Notes under the pieces: model-generated
Database searches by the model: none
Told to the model about the DNA's origin: nothing
What the model saw: only the letters and a program-made list of their open reading frames with translations
Shown: positions 40,301-51,354 of the stretch, piece by piece
Layout of the letters: the number at the start of each line of letters is the position of its first letter
Position numbering within the stretch: position 1 is the first letter of the stretch
Translations under genes and position numbers: made by a program
Assembly: GCF_029168945.1 (NCBI RefSeq)
Contig: NC_083609.1
Location: forward strand, 1-64,000
Length of the DNA stretch: 64,000 nt
From: Cannabis sativa
Lineage: Eukaryota; Streptophyta; Magnoliopsida; Rosales; Cannabaceae
Direction of reading: 5' to 3'

Positions 40301-42845
40301 AATTGATTGAGACTAGTGGCAAAAATATTCCGAGATTGGTCAGGGCCACATTTCACAAAGGGGTACCACTATCAGAAATGTGAGATTTTCACTATTTCGA
40401 TTAAAACGATCGTTAGTGCAAGAAAACTAATTTTTCTCTCAACGTGTCCAAGAGAAAAGTGATGTACAACGGTCTTGGCTAGGCCCCCGTGAAATTTTAT
40501 GATCTTTGGAGATGTGTAGGTTGAGATTTTAACAGATAACTAACGAGTGTAAGAGTAAGGAAAAAACTTGTAAAAATTTCCCCTGAAAAGAAGAATATTT
40601 ACAATTAGGGGGCCATTTCAACAAATTTTAACCAAAAACCATTCTTCATATTCATTTCTTAGTAGTACAAATTGATTGAGACTAGTGGCAAAAATATTCC
40701 GAGATTGGTCCGGGCCACATTTCACAAAGGGGTACCACTATCAGAAATGTGAGATTTTCACTATTTCGATTAAAATGATCGTTAGTGCAAGAAAACTAAT
40801 TTTTCTCTCAACGTGTCCAAGAGAAAAGTGATGCAAAACGGTCTTGACTAGGCCCCCGTGAAATTTTATGATCTTTGGAGATGTGTAGGTTGAGATTTTA
40901 ACAGATAACTAACGAGTGTAAGAGTAAGGAAAAAACTTGTAAAAATTTCCCCTGAAAAGAAGAATATTTTCAATTAGGGGCCATTTCAACAAATTTTAAC
41001 CCAAAACCATTCTTCATATTCATTTCTTAGTAGTACAAATTGATTGTGACTAGTGGCAAAAAATATTCCGAGATTGGTCCGGGCCACATTTCACAAAGGG
41101 GTACCACTATCAGAAATGTTAGATTTTCACTATTTCGATTAAAACGATCGTTAGTGCAAGAAAACTAATTTTTCTCTCAACGTGTCCAAGAGAAAAGTGA
41201 TGCACAACGGTCTTGGCTAGGCCCCCGTGAAATTTCATGATCTTTGGAGATGTGTAGGTTGAGATTTTAACGAGATAACTAACGAGTGTAAGAGTAAGGA
41301 AAAAACTTGTAAAAATTTCCCACGAAAGGAAGAATATTTTCAATTAGGGGGCCATTTCAACAAATTTTAACCAAAAACCATTCTTCATATTCATTTCTTA
41401 GTAGTACAAATTGATTGAGACTAGTGGCAAAAATATTCCGAGATTGGTCCGGGCCACATTTCACAAAGGGGTACCACTTATCGAAATGTGAAATTTTCAC
41501 TATTTCGATTAAAACGATCGTTAGTGCAAGAAAACTAATTTTTCTCTCAACGTGTCCAAGAGAAAAGTGATGCACAACGGTCTTGGCTAGGCCCCCGTGA
41601 AATTTCATGATCTTTGGAGATGTGTAGGTTGAGATTTTAACAGATAACTAACGAGTGTAAGAGTAAGGAAAAAACTTGTAAAAATTTCCCCTGAAAAGAA
41701 GAATATTTTCAATTAGGGGCCATTTCAACAAATTTTAACCCAAAACCATTCTTCATATTCATTTCTTAGTAGTACAAATTGATTGTGACTAGTGGGAAAA
41801 AATATTCCGAGATTAGTCCGGGCCACATTTCACAAAGGGGTACCACTTATCGGAAATGTGAGATTTTCACTATTTCGATTAAAACGATCGTTAGTGCAAG
41901 AAAACTAATTTTTCTCTCAACATGTCCAAGAGAAAAGTGATGCACAACGGTCTTGGCTAGGCCCCGTGAAATTACATGATCTTTGGAGATGTGTAGGTTG
42001 AGATTTTAACGAGATAACTAACGAGTGTAAGAGTAAGGAAAAAACTTGTAAAAATTTCCCCTGAAAAGAAGAATATTTTCAATTAGGGGGCCATTTCAAC
42101 AAATTTTAACCAAAAACCATTCTTCATATTCATTTCTTAGTAGTACAAATTGATTGAGACTAGTGGCAAAAATATTCCGAGATTGGTCCGGGCCACATTT
42201 CACAAAGGGGTACCACTATCAGAAATGTGAGATTTTCACTATTTCGATTAAAACGATCGTTAGTGCAAGAAAACTAATTTTTCTCTCAACGTGTCCAAGA
42301 AAAAAGTGATGCACAACGGTCTTGGCTAGGCCCATGTGAAATTTCATGATCTTTGGAGATGTGTAGGTTGAGATTTTAACAGATAACTAACGAGTGTAAG
42401 AGTAAGGAAAAAACTTGTAAAAATTTCCCCTGAAAAGAAGAATATTTTCAATTAGGGGCCATTTCAACAAATTTTAACCCAAAACCATTCTTCATATTCA
42501 TTTCTTAGTAGTACAAATTGATTGTGACTAGTGGCAAAAAATATTCCGAGATTGGTCCGGGCCACATTTCACAAAGGGGTACCACTATCAGAAATGTTAG
42601 ATTTTCACTATTTCGATTAAAACGATCGTTAGTGCAAGAAAACTAATTTTTCTCTCAACGTGTCCAAGAGAAAAGTGATGCACAACGGTCTTGGCTAGGC
42701 CCCCGTGAAATTTCATGATCTTTGGAGATGTGTAGGTTGAGATTTTAACAGATAACTAACGAGTGTAAGAGTAAGGAAAAAACTTGTAAAAATTTCCCCT
42801 GAAAAGAAGAATATTTTCAATTAGGGGGCCATTTCAACAAATTTT
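37313..42845. repeat. Scrambled HOR derivative M102-M116
   Basis: Starts are 37313, 37679, 38048, 38416, 38785, 39153, 39523, 39891, 40261, 40630, 40998, 41369, 41737, 42108 and 42476. Type order is Y U Y U W X Y U Y V U W X Y U, the 9-monomer types without T and with several Y-U pairs, as if short unequal exchanges had reshuffled the HOR. M104 and M110 share GATGTACAAC and TTTACAATT. M102, M113 and M114 carry TACCACTTATCG. M112 and M114 carry TTTTAACGAGATAAC. M112 ends with CCCACGAAAGG as M20 does. Confidence 0.85.
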
Positions 42846-44323
42846 AACCCAAAACCATTCTTCATATTCATTTCTTAGTAGTATGAATTTATTGTGACTA
42901 GTGGCAAAAAATATTCCGAGATTGGTCCGGGCCACATTTCACAAAGGGGTACCACTTTCAGAAATGTGAGATTTTCACTATTTCGATTAAAACGATTGTT
43001 AGTGCAAGAAAACTAATTTTTCTCTCAACATGTCCAAGAGAAAAGTGATGCACAACGGTCTTGGCTAGGCCCCCGTGAAATTACATGATCTTTGGAGATG
43101 TGTAGGTTGAGATTTTAACAGATAACTAACGAGTGTAAGAGTAAGGAAAAAACTTGTAAAAATTTCCCCTGAAAGGAAGAATATTTTCAATTAGGGGGCC
43201 ATTTCAACAAATTTTAACCAAAAACCATTCTTCATATTCATTTCTTAGTAGTACAAATTGATTGAGACTAGTGGCAAAAATATTCCGAGATTGGTCCGGG
43301 CCACATTTCACAAAGGGGTACCACTATCAGAAATGTGAAATTTTCACTATTTCGATTAAAACGATCGTTAGTGCAAGAAAACTAATTTTTCTCTCAACAT
43401 GTCCAAGAGAAAAGTGATGCACAACGGTCTTGGCTAGGCCCCCGTGAAATTACATGATCTTTGGAGATGTGTAGGTTGAGATTTTAACAGATAACTAACG
43501 AGTGTAAGAGTAAGGAAAAAACTTGTAAAAATTTCCCCTGAAAAGAAGAATATTTTCAATTAGGGGGCCATTTCAACAAATTTTAACCCAAAACCATTCT
43601 TCATATTCATTTCTTAGTAGTATGAATTTATTGTGACTAGTGGCAAAAAATATTCCGAGATTGGTCCGGGCCACATTTCACAAAGGGGTACCACTATCAG
43701 AAATGTGAGATTTTCACTATTTCGATTAAAACAATTGTTAGTGCAAGAAAACTAATTTTTCTCTCAACATGTCCAAGAGAAAAGTGATGCACAACGGTCT
43801 TGGCTAGGCCCCCGTGAAATTACATGATCTTTGGAGATGTGTAGGTTGAGATTTTAACAGATAACTAACGAGTGTAAGAGTAAGGAAAAAACTTGTAAAA
43901 ATTTCCCCTGAAAGGAAGAATATTTTCAATTAGGGGGCCATTTCAACAAATTTTAACCAAAAACCATTCTTCATATTCATTTCTTAGTAGTACAAATTGA
44001 TTGAGACTAGTGGCAAAAATATTCCGAGATTGGTCTGGGCCACATTTCACAAAGGGGTACCACTATCAGAAATGTGAAATTTTCACTATTTCGATTAAAA
44101 CGATCGTTAGTGCAAGAAAACTAATTTTTCTCTCAACGTGTCCAAGAGAAAAGTGATGCACAACGGTCTTGGCTAGGCCCCCGTGAAATTTCATGATCTT
44201 TGGAGATGCGTAGGTTGAGATTTTAACAGATAACTAACGAGTGTAAGAGTAAGGAAAAAACTTGCTACAATTTCCCCTGAAAAGAAGAATATTTTCAATT
44301 AGGGGGCCATTTCAACAAATTTT
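42846..44323. repeat. T-W dimers M117-M120 at the domain border
   Basis: Starts are 42846, 43216, 43585 and 43955. M117 and M119 are T-type and M118 and M120 W-type, giving a two-monomer repeat. M118 is chimeric: W-type up to GTGAAATTTTC and CGATCG, then ACATGTCC and ATTACATG as in T or X units. M119 has ACAATTG where T units have ACGATTG. M120 ends with the private GATGCGTAGG and CTTGCTACAATTTCC. It is the last left-domain unit. Confidence 0.85.
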
Positions 44324-46689
44324 AACCCAAAACCATTCTTCATATTCATTTCTTAGTAGTACAAATTGATTGTGACTAGTGGCAAAAAATATTCCGAGAT
44401 TGGTCCGGGCCACATTTCACAAAGGGGTACCACTATCAGAAATGTGAGATTTTCACTATTTCGATTAAAACGATCGTTAGTGCAAGAAAACTAATTTTTC
44501 TCTCAACGTGTCCAAGAGAAAAGTGATGCACAACGGTCTTGGCTAGGCCCCCGTGAAATTTCATGATCTTTGGAGATGTGTAGGTTGAGATTTTAACAGA
44601 TAACTAACGAGTGTAAGAGTAAGGAAAAAACTTTTAAAAATTTCCCCTGAAAAGAAGAATATTTTCAATTAGGGGGCCATTTCAACAAATTTTAACCCAA
44701 AACCATTCTTCATATTCATTTCTTAGTAGTACAAATTGATTGAGACTAGTGGCAAAAAATATTCCGAGATTGGTCCGGGCCACATTTCACAAAGGGGTAC
44801 CGCTATCAGAAATGTGAGATTTTCACTATTTCGATTAAAACGATCGTTAGTGCAAGAAAACTAATTTTTCTCTCAACGTGTCCAAGAGAAAAGTGATGCA
44901 CAACGGTCTTGGCTAGGCCCCCGTGAAATTTCATGATCTTTGGAGATGTTTAGGTTGAGATTTTAACAGATAACTAACGAGTGTAAGAGTAAGGAAAAAA
45001 CTTGTTAAAATTTCCCCTGAAAAGAAGAATATTTTCAATTAGGGGGCCATTTCAACAAATTTTAACCCAAAACCATTCTTCATATTAATTTCTTAGTAGT
45101 ACAAATTGATTATGACTAGTGGCAAAAAAAATTCCGAGATTGGTCCGGGCCACATTTCACAAAGGGGTACCACTATCAGAAATGTGAGATTTTCACTATT
45201 TCGATTAAAACTATCGTTAGTGCAAGAAAACTAATTTTTCTCTCAACGTGTCCAAGAGAAAAGTGATGCACAACGGTCTTGGCTAGGCCCCCGTGAAATT
45301 TCATGATCTTTGGAGATGTGTAGGTTGAGATTTTAATAGAGAACTAACGAGTGCAAGAGTAAGGAAAAAACTTGTTAAAATTTTCCCTGAAAAGAAGAAT
45401 ATTTTCAATTAGGGGGCCATTTCAACAAATTTTAACCCAAAACCATTCTTCATATTCATTTCTTAGTAGTACAAATTGATTGTGACTAGTGGCAAAAAAT
45501 ATTCCGAGATTGGTCCGGGCCACATTTCACAAAGGGGTACCACTATCAAAAATGTGAGATTTTCACTATTTCGATTAAAACGATCGTTAGTGCAAGAAAA
45601 CTAATTTTTCTCTCAACGTGTCCAAGAGAAAAGTGATGCACAACGGTATTGGCTAGGCCCCCGTGAAATTTCATGATCTTTGGAGATGTGTAGGTTGAGA
45701 TTTTAACAGATAACTAACGAGTGTAAGAGTAAGGAAAAAACTTGTTAAAATTTCCCCTGAAAAGAAGAATATTTTCAATTAGGGGGCCATTTCAACAAAT
45801 TTTAACCCAAAACCATTCTTCATATTCATTTCTTAGTAGTACGAATTTATTGTGACTAGTGTCAAAAAATATTCCGAGATTGGTCCGGGCCACATTTCAC
45901 AAAGGGGTGCCACTATCAGAAATGTGAGATTTTCACTATTTCGATTAAAACGATCGTTAGTGCAAGAAAACTAATTTTTCTCTCAACGTGTCCAAGAGAA
46001 AAGTGATGCACAACGGTCTTGGCTAGGCCCCCGTGAAATTTCATGATCTTTGGAGATGTGTAGGTTGAGATTTTAACAGATAACTAACGAGTGTAAGAGT
46101 AAGGAAAAAACTTGTTAAAATTTCCCCTGAAAAGAAGAATATTTTCAATTAGGGGGCTATTTCAACAAATTTTAACCCAAAACCATTCTTCATATTCATT
46201 TCTTAGTAGTACAAATTGATTGAGACTATTGGCCAAAACATATTCCGAGATTGGTCCGGGCCACATTTCACAAAGGGGTACCACTATCAGAAATGTGAGA
46301 TTTTCACTATTTCGATTAAAACGATCGTTAGTGCAAGAAAACTAATTTTTCTCTCAACATGTCTAAGAGAAAAGTGATGCACAACGGTCTTGGCTAGGAC
46401 CCTCTGAAATTTCATGATCTTTGGAGATGTGTAGGTTGAGATTTTAACAGATAACTAACGAGTGTAAGAGTAAGGAACAAACTTGTTAAAATTTCCCCTG
46501 AAAAGAAGAATATTTTCAATTAGGGGGCCATTTCAACAAATTTTAACCCAAAACCATTCTTCATATTCATTTCTTAGTAGTACAAATTGATTGTGACTAG
46601 TGGCAAAAAATATTCCGAGATTGGTCCGGGCCACATTTCACAAAGGGGTACCACTATCAGAAATGTGAGATTTTCACTATTTCGATTAA

Positions 46690-46699
46690 AACGATCGTT
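46690..46699. other. Perfect 10-bp palindrome AACGATCGTT in each standard monomer
   Basis: Shown here in the reference unit M127 (offsets 146-155); it contains the PvuI site CGATCG. It sits in a stretch otherwise nearly constant across the array. The palindrome is broken by a single CpG-type change in T units (CGATTG) and in V and F units (TGATCG). It could be a binding site for a dimeric protein, but no known motif is recognised and the function is unknown. Confidence 0.6.
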
Positions 46700-46774
46700 A
46701 GTGCAAGAAAACTAATTTTTCTCTCAACGTGTCCAAGAGAAAAGTGATGCACAACGGTCTTGGCTAGGCCCCCG

Positions 46775-46784
46775 TGAAATTTCA
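46775..46784. other. Perfect 10-bp palindrome TGAAATTTCA in each standard monomer
   Basis: Reference unit M127, offsets 231-240, overlapping the BspHI site TCATGA on its right. Its centre is 85 bp from that of AACGATCGTT. It is altered in units with ATTACATG (T, X) or TTTTATG (V, Y). As with the first palindrome, a role in protein binding or hairpin formation is only a possibility. Confidence 0.55.
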
Positions 46785-47284
46785 TGATCTTTGGAGATGT
46801 GTAGGTTGAGATTTTAACAGATAACTAACGAGTGTAAGAGTAAGGAAAAAACTTGTTAAAATTTCCCCTGAAAAGAAGAATATTTTCAATTAGGGGGCCA
46901 TTTCAACAAATTTTAACCCAAAACCATTCTTCATATTCATTTCTTAGTAGTACGAATTGATTGTGACTAGTGGCAAAAAATATTCCGAGATTGGTCCCGG
47001 CCACATTTCACAAAGTGGTACCACTATCAGAAATGTGAGATTTTCACTATTTCGATTAAAATGATCGTTAGTGCAAGAAAACTAAATTTTCTCTCAACGT
47101 GTCCAAGAGAAAAGTGATGCACAACGGTCTTGGCTAGGCCCCCGTGAAATTTCATGATCTTTGGAGATGTGTAGGTTGAGATTTTAACGGATAACTAACG
47201 AGTGTAAGAGTAAGGAAAAAACTTGTTAAAATTTCCCCTGAAAAGAAGAATATTTTCAATTAGGGGGCCATTTCAACAAATTTT

Positions 47285-50244
47285 AACCCAAAACCATTCT
47301 TCATATTCATTTCTTAGTAGTACAAATTGATTGTGACTAGTGGCAAAAAATATTCCGAGATTGGTCCGGACCACATTTCACAAAGGGGTACCACTATCAG
47401 AAATGTGAGATTTTCACTATTTCGATTAAAACGATCGTTAGTGCAAGAAAACTAATTTTTCTCTCAACGTGTCCAAGAGAAAAGTGATGCACAACGGTCT
47501 TGGCTAGGCCCCCGTGAAATTTCATGATCTTTGGAGATGTGTAGGTTGAGATTTTAACAGATAACTAACGAGTGTAAGAGTAAGGAAAAAACTTTTAAAA
47601 ATTTCCCCTGAAAAGAAGAATATTTTCAATTAGGGGGCCATTTCAACAAATTTTAACCCAAAACCATTCTTCATATTCATTTCTTAGTAGTACAAATTGA
47701 TTGAGACTAGTGGCAAAAAATATTCCGAGATTGGTCCGGGCCACATTTCACAAAGGGGTACCGCTATCAGAAATGTGAGATTTTCACTATTTCGATTAAA
47801 ACGATCGTTAGTGCAAGAAAACTAATTTTTCTCTCAACGTGTCCAAGAGAAAAGTGATGCACAACGGTCTTGGCTAGGCCCCCGTGAAATTTCATGATCT
47901 TTGGAGATGTTTAGGTTGAGATTTTAACAGATAACTAACGAGTGTCAGAGTAAGGAAAAAACTTGTTAAAATTTCCCCTGAAAAGAAGAATATTTTCAAT
48001 TAGGGGGCCATTTCAACAAATTTTAACCCAAAACCATTCTTCATATTCATTTCTTAGTAGTACAAATTGATTATGACTAGTGGCAAAAAAAATTCCGAGA
48101 TTGGTCCGGGCCACATTTCACAAAGGGGTACCACTATCAGAAATGTGAGATTTTCACTATTTCGATTAAAACGATCGTTAGTGCAAGAAAACTAATTTTT
48201 CTCTCAACGTGTCCAAGAGAAAAGTGATGCACAACGGTCTTGGCTAGGCCCCCGTGAAATTTCATGATCTTTGGAGATGTGTAGGTTGAGATTTTAACAG
48301 AGAACTAACGAGTGCAAGAGTAAGGAAAAAACTTGTTAAAATTTTCCCTGAAAAGTAGAATATTTTCAATTAGGGGGCCATTTCAACAAATTTTAACCCA
48401 AAACCATTCTTCATATTCATTTCTTAGTAGTACAAATTGATTGTGACTAGTGGCAAAAAATATTCCGAGATTGGTCCGGGCCACATTTCACAAAGGGGTA
48501 CCACTTTCAGAAATGTGAGATTTTCACTATTTCGATTAAAACGATCGTTAGTGCAAGAAAACTAATTTTTCTCTCAACGTGTCCAAGAGAAAAGTGATGC
48601 ACAACGGTCTTGGCTAGGCCCCCGTGAAATTTCATGATCTTTGGAGATGTGTAGGTTGAGATTTTAACGGATAACTAACGAGTGTAAGAGTAAGGAAAAA
48701 ACTTGTTAAAATTTCCCCTGAAAAGAAGAATATTTTCAATTAGGGGGCCATTTCAACAAATTTTAACCCAAAACCATTCTTCATATTCATTTCTTAGTAG
48801 TACGAATTTATTGTGACTAGTGTCAAAAAATATTCCGAGATTGGTCCGTGCCACATTTCACAAAGGGGTACCACTATCAGAAATGTGAGATTTTCACTAT
48901 TTCGATTAAAACGATCGTTAGTGCAAGAAAACTAATTTTTCTCTCAACGTGTCCAAGAGAAAAGTGATGCACAACGGTCTTGGCTAGGCCCCCGTGAAAT
49001 TTCATGATCTTTGGAGATGTGTAGGTTGAGATTTTAACAGATAACTAACGAGTGTAAGAGTAAGGAAAAAACTTGTAAAAATTTCCCCTGAAAAGAAGAA
49101 TATTTTCAATTAGGGGGCCATTTCAACAAATTTTAACCCAAAACCATCCTTCATATTCATTTCTTAGTAGTACAAATTGATTATGACTAGTGGCAAAAAA
49201 AATTCCGAGATTGGTCCGGGCCACATTTCACAAAGGGGTACCACTATCAGAAATTTGAGATTTTCAATATTTCGATTAAAACGATCGTTAGTGCAAGAAA
49301 ACTAATTTTTCTCTCAACGTGTACAAGAGAAAAGTGATGCACAATGGTCTTGGCTAGGCCCCCGTGAAATTTCATGATCTTTGGAGATGTGTAGGTTGAG
49401 ATTTTAACAGATAACTAACGAGTGTAAGAGTAAAGAAAAAACTTGTTAAAATTTCCCCTGAAAAGAAGAATATTTTCAATTAGGGGGCCATTTCAGCAAA
49501 TTTTAACCCAAAACCATTCTTCATATTCATTTCTTAGTATTACAAATTGATTGTGACTAGTGGCAAAAAATATTCCGAGATTGGTCCGGGCCACATTTCA
49601 CAAAGGGGTACCACTATCAGAAATGTGAGATTTTCACTATTTCGATTAAAACGATCGTTAGTGCAAGAAAACTAATTTTTCTCTCAACGTGTCCAAGAGA
49701 AAAGTGATGCACAACGGTCTTGGCTAGGCCCCCTTGAAATTTCATGATCTTTGGAGATGTGTAGGTTGAGATTTTAACAGATAACTAACGAGTGTAAGAG
49801 TAAGGAAAAAACTTGCTAAAATTTCCCCTGAAAAGAAGAATATTTTCAATTAGGGGGCCATTTCAACAAATTTTAACCCAAAACCATTCTTCATATTCAT
49901 TTCTTAGTAGTACAAATTGATTGTGACTAGTGGCAAAAAATATTCCGAGATTGGTCCGTGCCACATTTCACAAAGGGGTACCACTATCAGAAATGTGAGA
50001 TTTTCACTATTTCGATTAAAACGATCGTTAGTGCAAGAAAACTAATTTTTCTCTCAACGTGTCCAAGAGAAAAGTGATGCACAACGGTCTTGGCTAGGCC
50101 CCCTTGAAATTTCATGATCTTTGGAGATGTGTAGGTTGAGATTTTAACAGATAACTAACGAGTGTAAGAGTAAGGAAAAAACTTGCTAAAATTTCCCCTG
50201 AAAAGAAGAATATTTTCAATTAGGGGGCCATTTCAACAAATTTT
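47285..50244. repeat. Eight-monomer HOR, unit 2 (M129-M136), 2960 bp
   Basis: Starts are 47285, 47655, 48025, 48395, 48765, 49135, 49505 and 49875. M129-M133 repeat A B C - D of unit 1, including the rare AGAGAACTAAC and GTGCAAGAG of M123. M129 adds GGTCCGGACC and M130 adds GTGTCAGAG. The last three members differ from unit 1: M134 (G) has AAATTTGAG, TTCAATATTT, GTGTACAAG and AATGGTC, while M135 and M136 (H) share CCCTTG and CTTGCTAAA and look like a tandem duplication of one monomer. Confidence 0.87.
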
Positions 50245-51354
50245 AACCCAAAACCATTCTTCATATTCATTTCTTAGTAGTACAAATTGATTGTGACTAG
50301 TGGCAAAAAATATTCCGAGATTGGTCCGGACCACATTTCACAAAGGGGTACCACTATCAGAAATGTGAGATTTTCACTATTTCGATTAAAACGATCGTTA
50401 GTGCAAGAAAACTAATTTTTCTCTCAACGTGTCCAAGAGAAAAGTGATGCACAACGGTCTTGGCTAGGCCCCCGTGAAATTTCATGATCTTTGGAGATGT
50501 GTAGGTTGAGATTTTAACAGATAACTAACGAGTGTAAGAGTAAGGAAAAAACTTTTAAAAATTTCCCCTGAAAAGAAGAATATTTTCAATTAGGGGGCCA
50601 TTTCAACAAATTTTAACCCAAAACCATTCTTCATATTCATTTCTTAGTAGTACAAATTGATTGAGACTAGTGGCAAAAAATATTCCGAGATTGGTCCGGG
50701 CCACATTTCACAAAGGGGTACCGCTATCAGAAATGTGAGATTTTCACTATTTCGATTAAAACGATCGTTAGTGCAAGAAAACTAATTTTTCTCTCAACGT
50801 GTCCAAGAGAAAAGTGATGCACAACGGTCTTGGCTAGGCCCCCGTGAAATTTCATGATCTTTGGAGATGTTTAGGTTGAGATTTTAACAGATAACTAACG
50901 AGTGTCAGAGTAAGGAAAAAACTTGTTAAAATTTCCCCTGAAAAGAAGAATATTTTCAATTAGGGGGCCATTTCAACAAATTTTAACCCAAAACCATTCT
51001 TCATATTCATTTCTTAGTAGTACAAATTGATTATGACTAGTGGCAAAAAAAATTCCGAGATTGGTCCGGGCCACATTTCACAAAGGGGTACCACTATCAG
51101 AAATGTGAGATTTTCACTATTTCGATTAAAACGATCGTTAGTGTAAGAAAACTAATTTTTCTCTCAACGTGTCTAAGAGAAAAGTGATGCACAACGGTCT
51201 TGGCTAGGCCCCTCTGAAATTTCATGATCTTTGGAGATGTGTAGGTTGAGATTTTAACAGATAACTAACGAGTGTAAGAGTAAGGAACAAACTTGTTAAA
51301 ATTTCCCCTGAAAAGAAGAATATTTTCAATTAGGTGGCCATTTCAACAAATTTT
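50245..51354. repeat. HOR unit 3 start, M137-M139
   Basis: Starts are 50245, 50615 and 50985. M137 (A: GGTCCGGACC, CTTTTAAAAATT) and M138 (B: ACCGCTATC, GATGTTTAGG, GTGTCAGAG) match M129 and M130 at exactly 2960 bp. M139 begins as C (GATTATGAC, A8 tract) but ends as E (TCTAAGAG, CCCTCTG, GGAACAAAC), so the HOR is cut inside this unit. Confidence 0.85.

Larger units (their letters stand above)
46545..46914. repeat. Reference monomer M127, near consensus, 370 bp
   Basis: This unit carries the majority base at all diagnostic sites I compared, so I use it as the offset reference (offset n is position 46544+n). Landmarks are: SpeI site ACTAGT at offsets 52-57; A6 tract CAAAAAATATT near 60-69; CCGAGATTGGTCCGGGCC at 71-88; KpnI site GGTACC at 103-108; palindrome AACGATCGTT with a PvuI site at 146-155; palindrome TGAAATTTCA at 231-240 overlapping TCATGA; the segment GATAACTAACGAGTGTAAG from about 276; A6 tract GGAAAAAACTT near 300; and a G5 run before CCATTT near 350. 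Nine CpGs are present, at offsets 72, 83, 139, 148, 152, 184, 211, 229 and 285. A tenth (offset 39) is TACAA here and TACGA in other units. Confidence 0.9.
44324..47284. repeat. Eight-monomer HOR, unit 1 (M121-M128), 2961 bp
   Basis: Starts are 44324, 44694, 45064, 45434, 45804, 46174, 46545 and 46915. M121 (A) has CTTTTAAAAATT. M122 (B) has TACCGCTATC and GATGTTTAGG. M123 (C) has GATTATGAC, an A8 tract, AGAGAACTAAC and GTGCAAGAG. M124 is near consensus. M125 (D) has GTGTCAAAAAAT and GGGGTGCC. M126 (E) has TCTAAGAG, CCCTCTG and GGAACAAAC. M127 is consensus. M128 (F) has AGTGGTACC, AATGATCG and CTAAATTTTC. The first five members recur at M129-M133. Confidence 0.87.

Noticed and set aside
41119..41343. 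Minus-strand open frame of 74 codons
   Set aside because: It lies within monomer M112 and is opened by its indels (TTTTAACGAGATAAC). A 370-bp unit shifts frame at each repeat, so conserved translation across the array is impossible.
41357..41608. Minus-strand open frame of 83 codons
   Set aside because: It spans the first bases of the M112/M113 junction and most of M113, and owes its length to the TTATCG rearrangement. It reads the same repeat as the other two frames and is not a gene.
46614..46635. CENP-B box-like sequence at CCGAGATTGGTCCGGG
   Set aside because: It has a CGGG core, but the required TTCG and A positions of the CENP-B box do not line up at the correct spacing.
46885..46900. 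Telomere-like TTAGGGGG
   Set aside because: It occurs once per monomer as part of CAATTAGGGGGCC, is not tandem, and does not match the plant (TTTAGGG) or animal (TTAGGG) repeat as an array.
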